From: Phalacrocorax aristotelis
Taxonomy: Eukaryota; Chordata; Aves; Suliformes; Phalacrocoracidae
Length of the DNA stretch: 64,000 bases
Assembly (NCBI RefSeq): GCF_949628215.1
Contig: NC_134278.1
Location: forward strand, 107,985,277 to 108,049,276
Direction: 5' to 3'
Shown: piece after piece, positions 11,520-24,641 of the stretch
Numbering within the stretch: position 1 is the first letter of the stretch
Layout of the letters: each line of letters starts with the position of its first letter
Position numbers and translations under genes: made by a program
The notes under the pieces: generated by a model
The model's input: only the letters and a program-made list of their open reading frames with translations
What the model was told of the DNA's origin: nothing
Database searches by the model: none

Positions 11520-11960
11520 TGCCAGCGCGAAATCTGGTCAGCTTCAAACCATCTGTTGCGAGAGCTCCGGCTGCACTTGCCTCCTTTGTTCTTCCCTCGC
11601 CGTGGGCTTGCGCTTCCCCACAGTTAGTTGCTTGGGTTGGGGTTGGGTTTTGGTTTTTTTTTTTTCTTTAAAAGTGGTTTTTAATATTATTTTATTTTTC
11701 GACCCTCCCTCTTGCTCCGGGGCGGGAGGGTCCCCGGGTCTCGCGGCGGGAGCCCCGGGGGGGCGGGCGCAGCTCTCCCCCCGGCCCGGCCGCCGTGCTC
11801 GCTCCCACGCCTGAAAAGTTGGGAACGGCGGGGGCCGTGTCCGTGGAAGTGTCAGCGGTGGCGGCGGGGGACCTGCGCCTTCCCCGCGGCCGCGCATCCC
11901 TCCCTGCGCCGGAGGGCTCCTCCCGGCTCCCTGAGCCTCAGGTCCCTCTGCCTGGAGCTG

Positions 11961-14824
11961 TGCTGGGATCGAAAGCATCTACTACTTGTTTATCCAACTA
12001 TTCCCAGAAAAGCGCCAGGCTGCGTTCTCTTCGGTTTTGTTAAGGCTGCGGCAAATTGTCATCAGTTTCTTTAAGAAAAAAAACCCCAAACCTCACCAGC
12101 CCACTTTCTGAAGGATTTGGAGGGCAGATCGCACGTAGCGTGAAGTTGTCACGATTAAAAGTGTGAACTGAAAACGTGCCTAAATGTAAGGATTTTAAAG
12201 CACGCGCGTTCCTATGTATTTTCGGCAAATTACAAGGGTCACGTAGGTCTGACCGTTCGCTTCGCGGTGACGGTACGAGTGGTGCCTACCTGCCGCTCTC
12301 TTCGTATGCCTTCTGTTCACTCTCAGCGCCGCCGCATCTATTGCAGGCGTTTCGCGTTCGAACCCACTCCATCTTTTGTCAAAGAATAATTCTGTACCTC
12401 TAAAAATTAGATTAATTTATTTTTACAGCACTCCAGTGAAATCTGTAATAATAGTGAATAGTTCTCAATTTTCTGGAAAAACTGACTCATTTAAATACTT
12501 CTGAGTGTGATCCTAACCTGTCAGGCTTTTGAAATGTCAACTCCAGCGTTTTGGGCACCTGTCCAAAGCAAACTGGTGTGCCGTAATTAACAGTGCACTT
12601 CGGCAGTTTGGCTCCTTGCCTGATACTCTCTCTTTGCTCAAGGAACTTCCATGTTCATTTTGTATGTGACGATCAGAAAGCGACACATGGAGGAATTGTA
12701 CGGGTTCTGTTCCCGTTTTTTAGAGGGAAGATTGTGCCTATGGGTGACACATGCAAATGTGTCGTGGTTAATATTTATGAGCCTCTTTACCCCAGTAGTG
12801 GAACTGATCACCATTTCAAAGGGCACCGATATTGCTTTTAACTCGTGGAGTACTGGTCCTGCTGAGGTTGATATTTAGAAATAACTGTTATGGGTTGTAA
12901 GTGGAAAACCCCCAATTATTCTGAAGTAATAAAGCGTCATTCTCCTGCGCGGAGGTTGCTCGCGGAGCAGTGGCGCGGGCTGGTTGGGTGGACCAGCACC
13001 TTGCGCTGGAGTGGCAGTCGGCTGCTCAGAGCATCCCACTTGCCTTGTTAAGGGAGGCTCCATCTGGACTTATAATTTATTTCACTGTTTGGTCAGGAAG
13101 GCACTGTGATTTTTATTAGAATTTAATGAGGATTAAGCTCAGCTCAGCCTTGTAAACTGTATATTATGATATTCGTTGTTAGTTGGCCTTTGATTTAGCT
13201 TTGGCGAGCACCGATGCATGGTGGTTTTCTGGACTTGGGCTGAGGAGAGGGCATTCCTAGAATCTTTACCTTTGAAGCATGAAACTTTATGCGACTTGTT
13301 TTCAGGTTTGAATCATGCTGCTTGGTCCTCTTCTATATTTGTAATCACATGTTGGTTGCTCTAGCTGCTAACAAGTGTGTGGTGTTCACAATGTGTGAAT
13401 TGTTCTGAGATTTTTTTTTTAAACACCTCTAATTAAAATCTAATGTCTTGAATTTAATTAGCTGTCTGCTGAATGTCTTTTAGGAAGGCCTTAATGTAAT
13501 TTAGAACGAAATGTAAAAATTAATTAAAATTATTGTTGGCAAAACTGTGCTATCTATGTACGTGCGTGCTCAACCAGTTGAGCGAGCTTATTAGAGAGCA
13601 AGTTGTCCTTTTAATGCCTCCTGTCATTATCTGGAAGGCAAAATGTTATTACAGATTGTGCCCTCCAGCACAGGCAGAAATACTGTCTTACATGTCTCTT
13701 GCAGTTGAAAATACTTTACGCAGCTGTTTTCCTTTGGCTTCCATGTTGAAATTTTTATGAGAATAAACAGATGAAAGAAACCATTTCATATGTAATTTAG
13801 AAAATTGTTTTGGTTATTAGTTTAGTAAATGCTTATGTAGCACTCCCCTTAAGAGCATGCAAGTACTGTATAAAGTAAGAAAAAATATCTATTATGAGTT
13901 AACTTGCACAGCTGAAATAGGTATTGATTTACTCTTTTGATAAAACACTGAGTTATTTTTGCATTTATTGGGACTTCAGTACCTTCTGAATATCATCAGT
14001 GGCAAAGTGGTTATTGAATCCCATTTATTGTCTCAAGTAGGACAGTCATACCTTACATTTGAGCATGTCTAACGCGACGGTCGTCAGAGGGCTCAATGGG
14101 TTTTGGCCATCTGCTTTTTCAGATGCATCCCTTGAAGTGAAAGAATGTGCTTCTGAATGGGAGCAAGAAGTCTGGGAACTTGCACTGAGCACTTCGACTC
14201 CTGCCTTGTGCCCTTGCTGAGACAGGAGCACAGCATGGGCGTCTGGCTCTGCCAAGTTCTCTCCCGTCTTAGGGTCCTGATCAAAGCAACCCGAAGATGG
14301 CATCTTCAGGGAAAACAAAGCACTGTTAATTCTACCAAAAGTATTGAGCAAGAGAGTTCTTACACTCCCCCCCCCCCGCCCCCCGAAAAAAAAAAGCTCT
14401 TGTGCTGCAAACTACTGCCCTGCATCTCATCCACCCTCACACCGGTGCCTGTGAGCCCATAGTGAACTGGTTTGGAGATGACCATCAGAGAGCTGTAGGA
14501 TTGTAGAAGGCCGACAGTTTTGCCAACAATAATTTTTATTTTTATGTGTCGTCATGGATTATATTAATTTACAGCCTTTCTGCTCGCCCCAGGTGTTTTG
14601 GTGGGTTTCTCCCTAAATTGGCCTGCTAGAGGACAGGTGGTGGGAGGGGAGCAGTAGGAGCCCTCAGCCGAGGGTGGGTGGGACATGGTGGCACTGTGTA
14701 GTTGGCAGCTCTGAGGTTGGCTCTGCTGCGTTGTGAACCTGCTGCAGCCTGGAGGGTGATGCCATTCTTGGGCCCAAAACTTAACTTTCTGGAGCTGGTA
14801 TTTTCTCTGGTGCAGCTGATAAGC
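11961..14824. other. Intron 1 sequence after the CpG island
   Basis: CpG density declines, with a minor CpG-bearing patch at about 12160-12360, and then becomes AT/T-rich. No exon, RNA gene or recognisable transposon. There is a C11-G-C6-G-A10 homopolymer cluster at 14367-14395. Open frames are short and have no recognisable domain. Confidence 0.55.
14367..14395. repeat. C11-G-C6-G-A10 homopolymer cluster
   Basis: A run of 11 C, one G, six C, one G and ten A. Low-complexity DNA, probably length-variable and error-prone in sequencing. Confidence 0.9.
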
Positions 14825-15010
14825 TCATAGAATATCTCAAGTTGGAAGGGACCCATAAGGATCATTGAGTCCAACTCCCTGCTCCTTGCAGGACTGCCTA
14901 AAACTAAACCATATGACTAAGAGCGTCATCCAGATGCTCCCTGAACTCTGACAGGCTTGGTGCCGTGACCGCTTCCCTGGGGAGCCTGATGCCCACGTTC
15001 AGCTGAAAGG
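14825..15010 (-). mobile_element. CR1 LINE 3' fragment, minus orientation
   Basis: The block starts with TCATAGAAT and continues with GTTGGAAGGGACC and GAGTCCAACTCC, the reverse complement of the CR1 3' UTR end. It goes on through the standard CR1 text around CAGGCTTGGTGCCGTGACC and CTTCCCTGGGGAGCCTG. Only about 190 bp remain, which is typical of 5'-truncated CR1 copies. No coding capacity. The far (5') border is approximate. Confidence 0.9.
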
Positions 15011-18000
15011 TGTCTTGGTGTGCTGTCTTTACATGAAGCATTTGTTACTCTGTCATTTCTCTGTGGCACCTTTTAAGCTGTTCATTTCTCTTACTTTCTG
15101 TAGAGTTAATTGGCTAAGATATGAGATATTCTAGGTTTAGGCTTATGAAGAGTGAGCCGTGACCTGGGGCTGGGGCGGGGTGTTCTTTGGCAGACAGTCT
15201 TCCCTGGCTTTTAGCTGTTAGATTGCTTTCCCTTCTGAGAAGGCTTCTGCTAATTGAGCTCTGTAACAATAACTCAATGTAAACACAGATATGGAAGCAT
15301 TCATCAGATCACGTTATAAAAAATGACTATGGCTGTTTCCAAGTTTGTCACCAGCCTGTGATGATAACGTGGTATAAAACATTTCAGTAGGACTCTCTCC
15401 AGTGATGAGGTCTGTGGCAGAATAGTAACTCATAAAAATAAATGAAGAAGTCTCAACTTCTGTATTCAAGCTGTGGTTTTTGGGCAGCTGTGAAGGATGC
15501 CCTGAAGCTTCGAAGTAGTCTTTACTCAAAAATTCTTTGTGATTGAAAATATTTTCACAGTGAAATTAAAATCAATCTTCTCTTGAAGTCTCAGGCAAAC
15601 AGAATAATGTAGGATTTCTTTTTTTTTAAAAAAAGAGTAGTTGAGCTTATGATTTTTTTTTTTTTTAAGTAAAACAGAAGGCAAAGTAAAGGTATAATGA
15701 CTAAGTAGAGACCAGTTTGCTCTGCTGTTGATGTTATTGGAGGGAGAGATAGAGAAGTAATAAGGAAGATTCACTTAATTTTATGTAGGATCTACATAAT
15801 ATTCTGTCGCTGTATGTACTGCTACTAACTGCAGTATGTGTACTAACTACTTACTGGAGGGATGGCATGTAGGTCAGTTCCTATTTTTTTTTTCTTAATT
15901 TCTTAAACGGGGTATCGTATAAAAGTCGTTGGAAAACATTCCTGTTTCATGAGTATGTCAGGTCTGCATCGGCTAGCTACTGAGGCAATGTTACGAGTAT
16001 GTGCTGCTTCTCTACATTTGAAGAGCCAACAGTGTCTGCCGAACCCTTGGCTTTGCTAAAACCCAGTAAGCTGTCTTTATAGCCCCACATGATGTGCGGG
16101 CACGTATGCTAGAGGGGTCTGGAGAGCTCAAGCAGGGAGGATCTTGTGGTCACTGGTGCTCTGAGCCTGGGGAGTGTGTGTGCATCATGATTCATCTCTG
16201 GCTGGGTTCAGTACCTAGAAAAATGAGCATGTGGAATGACTACAGCAAGTTGGGGTATTTGTCATTTATTTGGGCTAGAATGTCAAGTTTTACGTTTGCC
16301 TGTCTAGACTGCGAAAGTGGCCGTGGTGCTGCAGTGCGATCGCTCATAGTGACAGCGAGCTCAGCTTAACTCATGGGGCTCTGTTCATGGGATTGCTCTG
16401 TGCTATTGTCAGTGTGCTAGTTGTCTTGAAAATAAAAACTTTGGCAGGATGTTAGTCTGCCCTGCCTGAGAAGGATGGCCTTGGTTGTGCCAGGGGTGAT
16501 TAAACTGAAGTAGCAAGGAAGGCGGGCTGTTTGCTTTAGAAACTCAGTGGTGGCCCATCTTTTGCTACAAGGGGCTTTAGTTAATGGGCAGCGAGGAGGA
16601 ACCCTTCGCTCTGTAGCCATCTGAGAAGCAAAGGATCTTGTGTTTAAAAAACAATCCTTTTTTTGCACAGAGCAATTGGCAATATTTGGCCTGGTTGTGA
16701 GTAACAGTCTCTTTTAAAAACAAAAAAAAGAAACAGAATCCCAAACACAGGAGTCTCTATTAGAAAGACACTCTTCTCTCTCTCCTTTAGAAAGGCTTTT
16801 AATGCCTGGGGTGCTGAGAAGAATTTTTGGCCTCACGATTTGTTTTCATACTCTTTGACTGAATATTTTTGGTGTGGGAAGTAGTTATCTGACAGAATTT
16901 TCTCTTGTCTGAAGAACCAACTCTGAAAGGATTTTTTTTTTTTCTGTGCTTTATATCATGAGATATGTCAGAGGGAAGAAGTTGGTCTGGAACAGTGCTT
17001 TTACAAATCCTCTGAAGCATCGTTTTGTTTTGTAAGCAGCATTATGTTGCTGATTGTGCTGTCAGTAATGCACAGGGAGATCTGTATGTCACTCCTTGCT
17101 CTTCAGAGTAGCTGTTTCCCTTCTTGGTGTGGTTTCTATCAATTATTGAGGTTTAGTTTCCCCTTCTCTCTTTAGGTGCTTGCTAAATCTAATCCTTAAT
17201 GAACGCGATTTTAAGGCCAAGAATGTTGCTCCCGTTTTACTCACACGTAATGTAATAGGAAGGGTGTTAGAGGGTAATTAATTTTATAGCACGTGGCATG
17301 TACGATGACAGTGCAAGTCTCTGCTCTTGCTGGTGTTAAGTCTTTCTAGTAGGGACATTCTTCTGTTTAGGAGATGAGAATCACCTGATAAACAGCTTTT
17401 TTGTAAGCTTCACTAACTTCCTTTTCAAGAAATCTTTCTACTGTTACTTACGAGCTCAGGTGGAGTCACTGCTTGCCTGGCTTTTCCTCTGTGTAAACAA
17501 GTGAGCACAAGGTACCAACAGCTTAAAGAGGAATTGTTAGCCTTTTATCTTCCATCTGCTTGTTGAAATGGATGCAGAATTTTGTTTTTCTGGGGTTTTC
17601 TTTCGTCAGGTGCTGAAGGATGATACGTGGAAACACCACATGGTGATGTGCAAGCTCTTCTGAGAGTTTTGAGTCATCTCGAGGAAACACATATATGGGC
17701 ACGAATATTTGAGAAGGTTGTGTTCATGGGAAAGCTTGCAATCTGAGCTGATAATTCCGACAGTCTGTGGCAGTAAATGGGTGGTGGTGCTGGAGGGGTG
17801 GGATGTGAAGAGACATTAAAAGCCTGAGTTTATTGCTAAATCTTGGAAAATACAAAATGTTTTTCTCCTCTGGTTTTGCTCTTTTTAAATTTTTTTTTTT
17901 CCCTTCCTGGTGCCTTTTACTTCTTCCTTTTATTTAATATTGTTTTTTTCTTTTTGCTCCATGCTGTAAGTATTCATGCTACATAACATCAGTGAATATT

Positions 18001-18216
18001 ACAATATTATTCCTGAGCTTCCTGCCCTAAGACTTCTGACTGGGTTGGATGAACTAGGATTTTTTTTTAATTGTTTTGCTTCTCAGTGGGTTGCCTCTTC
18101 TGCTCATCCTCAATAGTTTCAGCCTAACTTGTTTACTAAATATAGCTGTGTCTTGATGTTCTTTAACTGCTGGTTTCCCGACTACTCTCCTGACTTTTTA
18201 GTTCTGTACTGCTCTA

Positions 18217-18249
18217 CTTTGCATGACAGTGCTGTTCTGTCATGCAAAG
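18217..18249. repeat. Perfect 13-bp inverted repeat with octamer-like arms
   Basis: CTTTGCATGACAG at 18217-18229 and its exact reverse complement CTGTCATGCAAAG at 18237-18249 are separated by seven bases. Each arm contains ATGCAAAG (or its complement), close to the POU/octamer consensus ATGCAAAT. It could form a small cruciform or bind a factor as a dyad. Arms are too short for a microRNA precursor. Confidence 0.9.
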
Positions 18250-18449
18250 GATGATTTTTTTTCTTTTGTAAGCATTGGAGAATCCAGTTTCTTTCTTTGG
18301 TGATGGTCTACACTGCCTTTTTGTCCTGTCTAATGACATGGATTGAATGGTCCTACAGCTTTTAGGCAGGATACTCTAGAGTGCAAATCTGTTGTATTGT
18401 AGAGGTTGGCTTACTGTTTGTTTCTATATACATTAGCTTTCTGGAGCTG

Positions 18450-18518
18450 CTTGTACATGTGTATTACTCTTGCACATGTGCATACACATACTTGTACAAG
18501 TGTATTGCTCTTACACAT
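18450..18518 (+). repeat. 28-bp imperfect direct repeat, period 41
   Basis: Copies at 18450-18477 and 18491-18518 both begin CTTGTACA and differ at three of 28 positions. The 13-base spacer is also rich in alternating CA/TG. Probably a small local duplication. Confidence 0.85.
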
Positions 18519-18746
18519 AATAAAAGTGCAGTGGAAGGGGGGAGAAGGGGAGCAACATAGATGTGCTCTATAAACAGTTAAGATATATTTTGGAAAGGGA
18601 TTTCAGATGTTGTATTAAATTAAAAGAAAATAGTCACTGTTGTCTCTTGCCCAATTCTCTTGTTTTGCTGAAACTCAGCTTGTAGCTGTGAGTGCGGTGC
18701 TCTAGCCTGGAGTTGGTTCCTGCTTCTGCCAGTTTCTTTGGGCTTT

Positions 18747-18766
18747 AAAAAAAAAAGGGGGGGGGG
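18747..18766. repeat. A10G10 homopolymer junction
   Basis: Ten A are followed directly by ten G. Low-complexity purine tract of uncertain true length. Confidence 0.9.
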
Positions 18767-21700
18767 CTGAAACAAAACTGTTTTATGTTTGAATATATTT
18801 TGGATTTGTGTAAACAGTTTTAATGCATCAAGCTAAATTGGCAGGCTTTTGTAATCCTCTGGGAAAATTGGGAGTTCGAAACCTAGTGGATAAATTAAAG
18901 TCACAAATGCTTCTAAGCCCCGTATTTGGCTCCCTAAAGGGACGCTGTAAATTAGTTAGGCCTAGAAATGTGGTTTAGTTAAAGTAAATGAAAATGCTTT
19001 TTCATGAGAACTTCATAATTTTAAAGACAAAAGAGTTGGATTTCTTTATTCTGAGTTGTGGACACAAAAGCAAGAAAATGCCTATTAACAAGAGAAATTT
19101 ATATTTGCTGTCCAAACACAAGAGGTAATGATTTTGCCACTTTTTATGGGTTTTAATGAAATTATGATATAAGGGTAATAGAAATTGTTTTAAAGTGTGT
19201 AATTTCAGTCAGCTGCTGAGGTAAGCAAGCACTCACAAGCATAACTGATTTAACAATCCCAAATATACATAAAATGAATGGTAGAACTATTAGTTTGCTT
19301 ATGGTTTAGTGTATGGTACTTTTTTTTACTCCTTCGAGAACAAAAGAAAAGTGTTGCTTTTACATCATTGTTCTAACAAGCTTTGTGCCCATTGCTGTAC
19401 AAAACAACAGCAGGGTGGGCTGCAGTTTGTTTCCTTCCCCCTTGTTCATGGTCACAAGCAGATGTTGCCATTTTCTTAAGAGGTTTCCTGTTGTGTGCAT
19501 TATATGGATCTTTAGTTAATTAGACCACTGAATATCATTGGCAAGTTCTGCTTAAAAATGGCAGAATAAAGCCGAAGGTTTCTCTTGCAGGCTCATTTTT
19601 TGAGGATGGACGTCACCTCCCAAAACTAACCATGTTTTTTAGACTTTTGTTACACATCTTGCAGTAGCTCTGACTTTTATAACTAATAGACAAATTTTGG
19701 AGTGGCTTGGAATTGTAGACTTAATCATTTAGGTAGGGTATGGTTGACCTAATACCTTTCCGGGAGCAGTAGATACTGGAAACCTGACCGTGTGCAATGG
19801 AAGGGAAAGTGTTGCTGTCAGAGATTTTCTCGTACATCTCTAGTTTGATGTAGCTGTCTGTGGTGAAATCGTGTGTCGAGTCAGAGCAGTTCTGAGACGA
19901 CTGCTGCACACGTACGTGTGGGATTCTCTGCGAGAGAATTCCACTTCAGATATGTTAACATGCGTTACAGCTGTTAAGGTTTGGGTTTTTTTTTTTTTTG
20001 GATGCAGCCTTTTTGCGTGGAGTTTCAGGAGAGCATTCTTAAAAATGTGCTTCCCAGTGTTTTCAGAGAGGTATGGAAAGGAGTAGCCTTCAGTGGTAGG
20101 AACTGTAAATTAAACTTTCAGCTGCAAGATTCAGAGATATGACAATACTCATGTCTGCATAGTATCACATAGCTTTTTTTAAACAAGATCTCTAACAAGG
20201 AGAAAACGACAACTTTGTTTAGCTATGAAATTCTGTATTGAACTGCTATCGCCTCCTTTTCCAACATGTGCTGTGCAAATGCCATCAGAGAGATGTAGCA
20301 GGAAATCAGTGGTTTGTGTGGCTGAAATGCTTGCTTTCTGAACTCTAGATGTGTCCATTAAAGTCATGAGGCAAGGGGGACAACAGCAAGCCGTCCAAAC
20401 TTTTTGCCTTTTTTTTGCATAGGATAAGCATAGAAGAACTGAGAGTCCCTATTGATGGGTTTGCAATAGCTGTAATAAGCACTGCTTTGAGTTTTAGACT
20501 TGCAGGCATTGGGGTTGGGGTGATGGGGAAGATTTCTGCATGTCTATTTTCTAAATGCTTAACATGGCATTTTCCTGTGGAAATGAAATAAATGACTTGT
20601 TGGCAGTGCTGTTCTCCAGTTTTGGATTTCATGTTATATTTTCAGTTACCTGTGACAACAGTATTTTTTGAAAGGTGCATAGAGGGGTGAAGGATTGGTT
20701 AGCATGGATAAGGTAGCAGTTCATGGGCTGAATCCTTATGAGAGGATTGAATGTATAATTAATGTGAATATATAAGTTGCCTTTGGAGATAGATATGGTG
20801 AAATGCTTAGGAGCTTGATTTCTTTATTATTTACACTAAAGAACTGGAGCAACAAGGCCATTTATTTAGCCAGTGTAGACTTGATGGTGATACTCCTGAT
20901 GTAAATGTGATTTAAAAAAAATTTTTTTTTTTGAGTTAAAACTGTGTTAGACGGGAGATGCCCTTTCTATGTTAACACTTTTATTTTAAATTGTTTTAAC
21001 TTCTTTTAAGTTGGCTTGATCTGCAGAAACTACTGTAGCTTGTCCAAGCTATTTAGCATAAAGCTAAGAAATACCTGAAATCTTGTTCTGAATTTGGGAC
21101 GTGCGTTTGTCTTCCAGGAAAACCTTCCCGGAGGATATATGCCTTTTCTGCAGCATCCTCACTGTCTTCCTTTTGTTTCTCGCCTTGTACCAGAAATCTG
21201 TTGTAGCAGCTGTGGCTGAGGACAGAATGGGTTACAGGGGATAGGAACTGCACAAAGAAACCATGGTGTTGCAGGATTCATAGCAAAATATGTGGTAGGC
21301 TGAAGGCGCAGTGTGCCCAGTGGTGATGAGCACAAATCCTATAAGGCAGGGTAATATAGGTACTATAGGATTCCGCGTGACTTCAGGTTCTGGATAACAG
21401 CATAACATTCTTTAATTTTACAACTAAACCTGTGTTACTCACTTTGGGGAAGCTAATGGAGCTGGGTTGTCCTGAGTTTCTTTTTTTTTTAAAAAAATTT
21501 AATCCCCCACCCTGGGGGAAGTATTTAGCCTTAATTTGTACTTCTTGTTTCAGTTCTGTTAGATTTTAAAATGGGGAAAAAAACTTCACCCAACCCTATG
21601 AACATTCATGTGTTGTTGGTATTGTGAAGTTAATGAAAACTATAGCTACAGAGTGTTTAGCGGCTCCATAGAGAAAGAGGTGGGTGATTTGAGGGGAAAA

Positions 21701-24621
21701 AAAATATTTTAATTAAATATTTTCAGCATAGCTTTTTTTTTTAAGAAGTTGTTTGTTTTCCTGTCAAACCTAGAGAAACTTAGAATTCAGCATGGTAATG
21801 GAAAACTGTGAACAATTCAGATTCTTGGAAAAAAACTGTTTTTTTTCTGAGCACTTGATCCGGCTTACTAGTGTTTCATTAGAGGTGATGCTCCAGTATG
21901 GTGCTATTCCTGTGCTATTTGCTAACACCACTAACCTGAGTGGTCAGGTACAAGCATTAAATGGGAGCACATCCATATCCGTTACTGTTTGAGTGCCAGT
22001 GAGGGCACTGGAGGTCTCCTCTTCAGTTCTGGAGGTGAACATGCTCACCACGTGGTACGGGTATGGCTGGGTGATCGGGATGCTCTGTGTATCGTAAGCC
22101 AAGGAGTGTCAGCAATGTGCCTTCTCCAGGGGCTACAGTACCACAGAGGAACACAGAAATGATCAAGATGCAAAGAAAATAGATCTAAGCTTGCAATCTG
22201 CAAATTTTTAAACTGATGTTTAGAACAACTGCAGCCAAGAACTGAAAAACAATCCAACTTTATTAATGTGGAAAATATATACTAGAAGTTGTTGGTTAAT
22301 GACAAATTTAATTCTAAAATAGACTTCAATTTTTCATTTTAGATACCAAACTTGTAGATGTTAATAGTTGTTAGTTATTTAAATTCTGTGGTGGATGCAA
22401 GCTTTTGTTTTAAGATGCACTATAGGGAAAGCACCTATTCGCAGTTGGTAAGAGTGTGAATGCATCCAGTGAGTTGCTTAAAGACATCAGTGTAATAAAA
22501 ATCTTAATGATTGTATGTGCTAGCAACGGAGAGAGGAAGTTGGAAAATGCTGATGCAGGTTAAGGGAGTTTAATATTCTAGGTAATCTGCATCAATTACT
22601 TCTTTAGACCTGTTAGATACGTACAGTATATGGCACAGGAGGGGAAGAACCCCTCCTGTTCTGGTCTTTTGAGCATGACAGTTTAATACATTTAGATTTA
22701 ATAGTTGCAAGAATCCTATGTGTAAGAGGTGTTAGCTCTTGTTATGCTGTTGCATGCCCTTCTGGGCTTGTAGGCAAAACACCTTTGTCACTGTGGGTCT
22801 TGCAATTATTTGGCATGTGTTGTGGACAATTTTTTTGAGGATAACTTGACGTATGGTTCTACTTTCACTCTGTTGCTGTTTAAGTAAAGAAATGGGATCC
22901 CGTGCTTTGGTACATCAGTAAACATCCTACTGAAAGTTCTATTTAAAAAAAATCTTTCCAATCTAAATCCTAACCCTACTTGGCTTTTTTGTTTCTTTTT
23001 CTGTGTCAGGCCAGCAATGCATTCTACGGTATTAACATGCTAGTTGCTACTTACCTGATTTGTGTGCCCTTTTGCAGTAAAACAGCTGAGCCTTTCTTAA
23101 AGTGGGAGCTCAGAGCTGTGGTCCAGGTGGCTGTGTTGCTTTGTGCTTTGGTGGGAACCTGCCTTCCAACCCTTAGGAGAGGCAGGGTGGAGGCTGGCTC
23201 GAACTCATAAAGGATGCTGTGATCCTTCTTCTGCAGTGGAACCCGCAAAAGGCAGTTGCAAAGTTTTCAGGCGTGTCGAGGATGCTGGCTGGAAGAATGA
23301 AAGGTACATGCAGGATCTGTTCTGTGTAGATGTATTACCAAGGTAACTTTGGGGTGAAGGTATTCAAGCTGTGGGCATTGGATTGGCAGTTGTTATCAAT
23401 CTCTGAGCTCGGTGTACTGCAGAACGGTTTCTTGTGGGTTAAATATCCTGGTGTGTGTTAGCAAAAGCAAACATTAGGGTTTGCTTGGAGGAACCTTAAG
23501 TTGCTCTTTCATTAGGATAATTGGTTAGTGAGTTTTATGGTATTGGGTGGGACTTAAATCTGGCATCCTATTTTCCGGGATGAGAGACGGGGTTTTTTTA
23601 TACCAAGTCACCTGAGTTTTGAAGAGATTTTTGATCATTTGTTTTGTATGTGTGAGCCAAGCTTGGGGTTCTGCTACAAAAAAGTGTTTGTTCGTGTGTA
23701 TTGCACTCTGCTCTTAGAGGAATGTAAGGGGTTGGGAGAGTACTTAATTTGATTTTTAGTAGTCAAATGTTGAAGCGGTCATCCTTCTCAACAATTAAGA
23801 GTGTAAGCTGTTTACTACTTTATTAAGGTATTTCAGAACACATGCACATAAAGCGTGCCAGCTGTGCAAGCACCAAGCAGTGTCTCTTTCTCTGTACCTG
23901 TGCAAAGCCTTACAGCTTAATATGTGACTTGTTCCCAAATACAGCTGGACCTGTGGGGGGAAGAGGGGAGGCTCTGAGCTGCTGGATGAGCACTGCTGTA
24001 TGTGTGTACTCTGAACCCCAGGATCTCACCTGGGACTAGCAAGGAGTTGTTTTGTGAGAGGGAGGAAGTTGCTTACTGCATTGAGCAAGAGAGCCTCTCT
24101 AAGTGAAGTGCAAATGCAAAGCTTCCCTCCACACAGGGATTGCTCAGCATTTTTTCCTGTTGCTTTCACAGGGGGCTTGGACCTTTGATACCCCTATATT
24201 TGGTCTGATTCGTCCCATTTACTTGTCAGGTCTAACTATTTTAAATGGTACTGAAAGTGTGGGCCATCAAAGAGTTAAATGTCTGTCCTTTAACTCAGAT
24301 ATTTATGGGTTGTAAACTTAGCATTTGAAGTTCTGGCTCTGCTGAAGTCAAGAAATTTCCTGTTGTTTTTGACAGAACAGAAATTTTACCTTTTGTTTCC
24401 CTCCCCTGAAGGAGGCCCCGTTCCTGTCCTTGTCCTGCTCCAGTTCTCTGACTTTCCTTGTCTCCGTGCAGGGAGTCCCTGTTGGCCCCTGCACTGGCAG
24501 AGCTGGATGCAGCTTGCTTCACCTAAGCCTTACAAATTCGGGAAAGGTAAAGAGGGGAGGTGATGTCTGTGCAGGTGAGATTTGAACCCTAGGTGGGACT
24601 TGACTTTTTTGATCGTCCTAT

Positions 24622-24641
24622 CCCCCCCCCCCCCCCCCCCC
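24622..24641. repeat. Poly-C run (C20)
   Basis: Twenty consecutive C, the longest of several C-runs on the + strand. The complementary G20 can form G-quadruplexes. Length may be affected by sequencing error. Confidence 0.93.

Larger units (their letters stand above)
10560..11960. promoter_or_regulatory. EML4: CpG island with EML4 promoter and exon 1
   Basis: The sequence changes abruptly from AT-rich to very GC-rich with dense CpG at about 10.56 kb and falls back after about 11.96 kb. The EML4 start codon lies near the middle. No convincing TATA box is seen. Two strong GC boxes (10759-10770 and 10837-10846) are present, as expected for a TATA-less housekeeping-type promoter with dispersed start sites. 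The exact transcription start cannot be fixed from sequence. Islands of this type often initiate in both directions, so a divergent minus-strand non-coding transcript is possible but not shown. Island borders are estimates by eye. Confidence 0.88.

Noticed and set aside
10438..11547. 369-codon minus-strand frame rich in Pro, Arg and Ala, and several other long frames in the CpG island
   Set aside because: GC-rich DNA lacks stop codons by composition. The proteins are low-complexity with no domain, and the frames overlap each other on both strands.
18217..18249. Hairpin as a microRNA precursor
   Set aside because: The stem is only 13 bp with a 7-base loop and does not extend into the flanks, far shorter than a pre-miRNA.
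24540..24612. Minus-strand GGTTCAAATC resembling a tRNA T-loop
   Set aside because: There is no matching acceptor, D-arm or anticodon stem around it.
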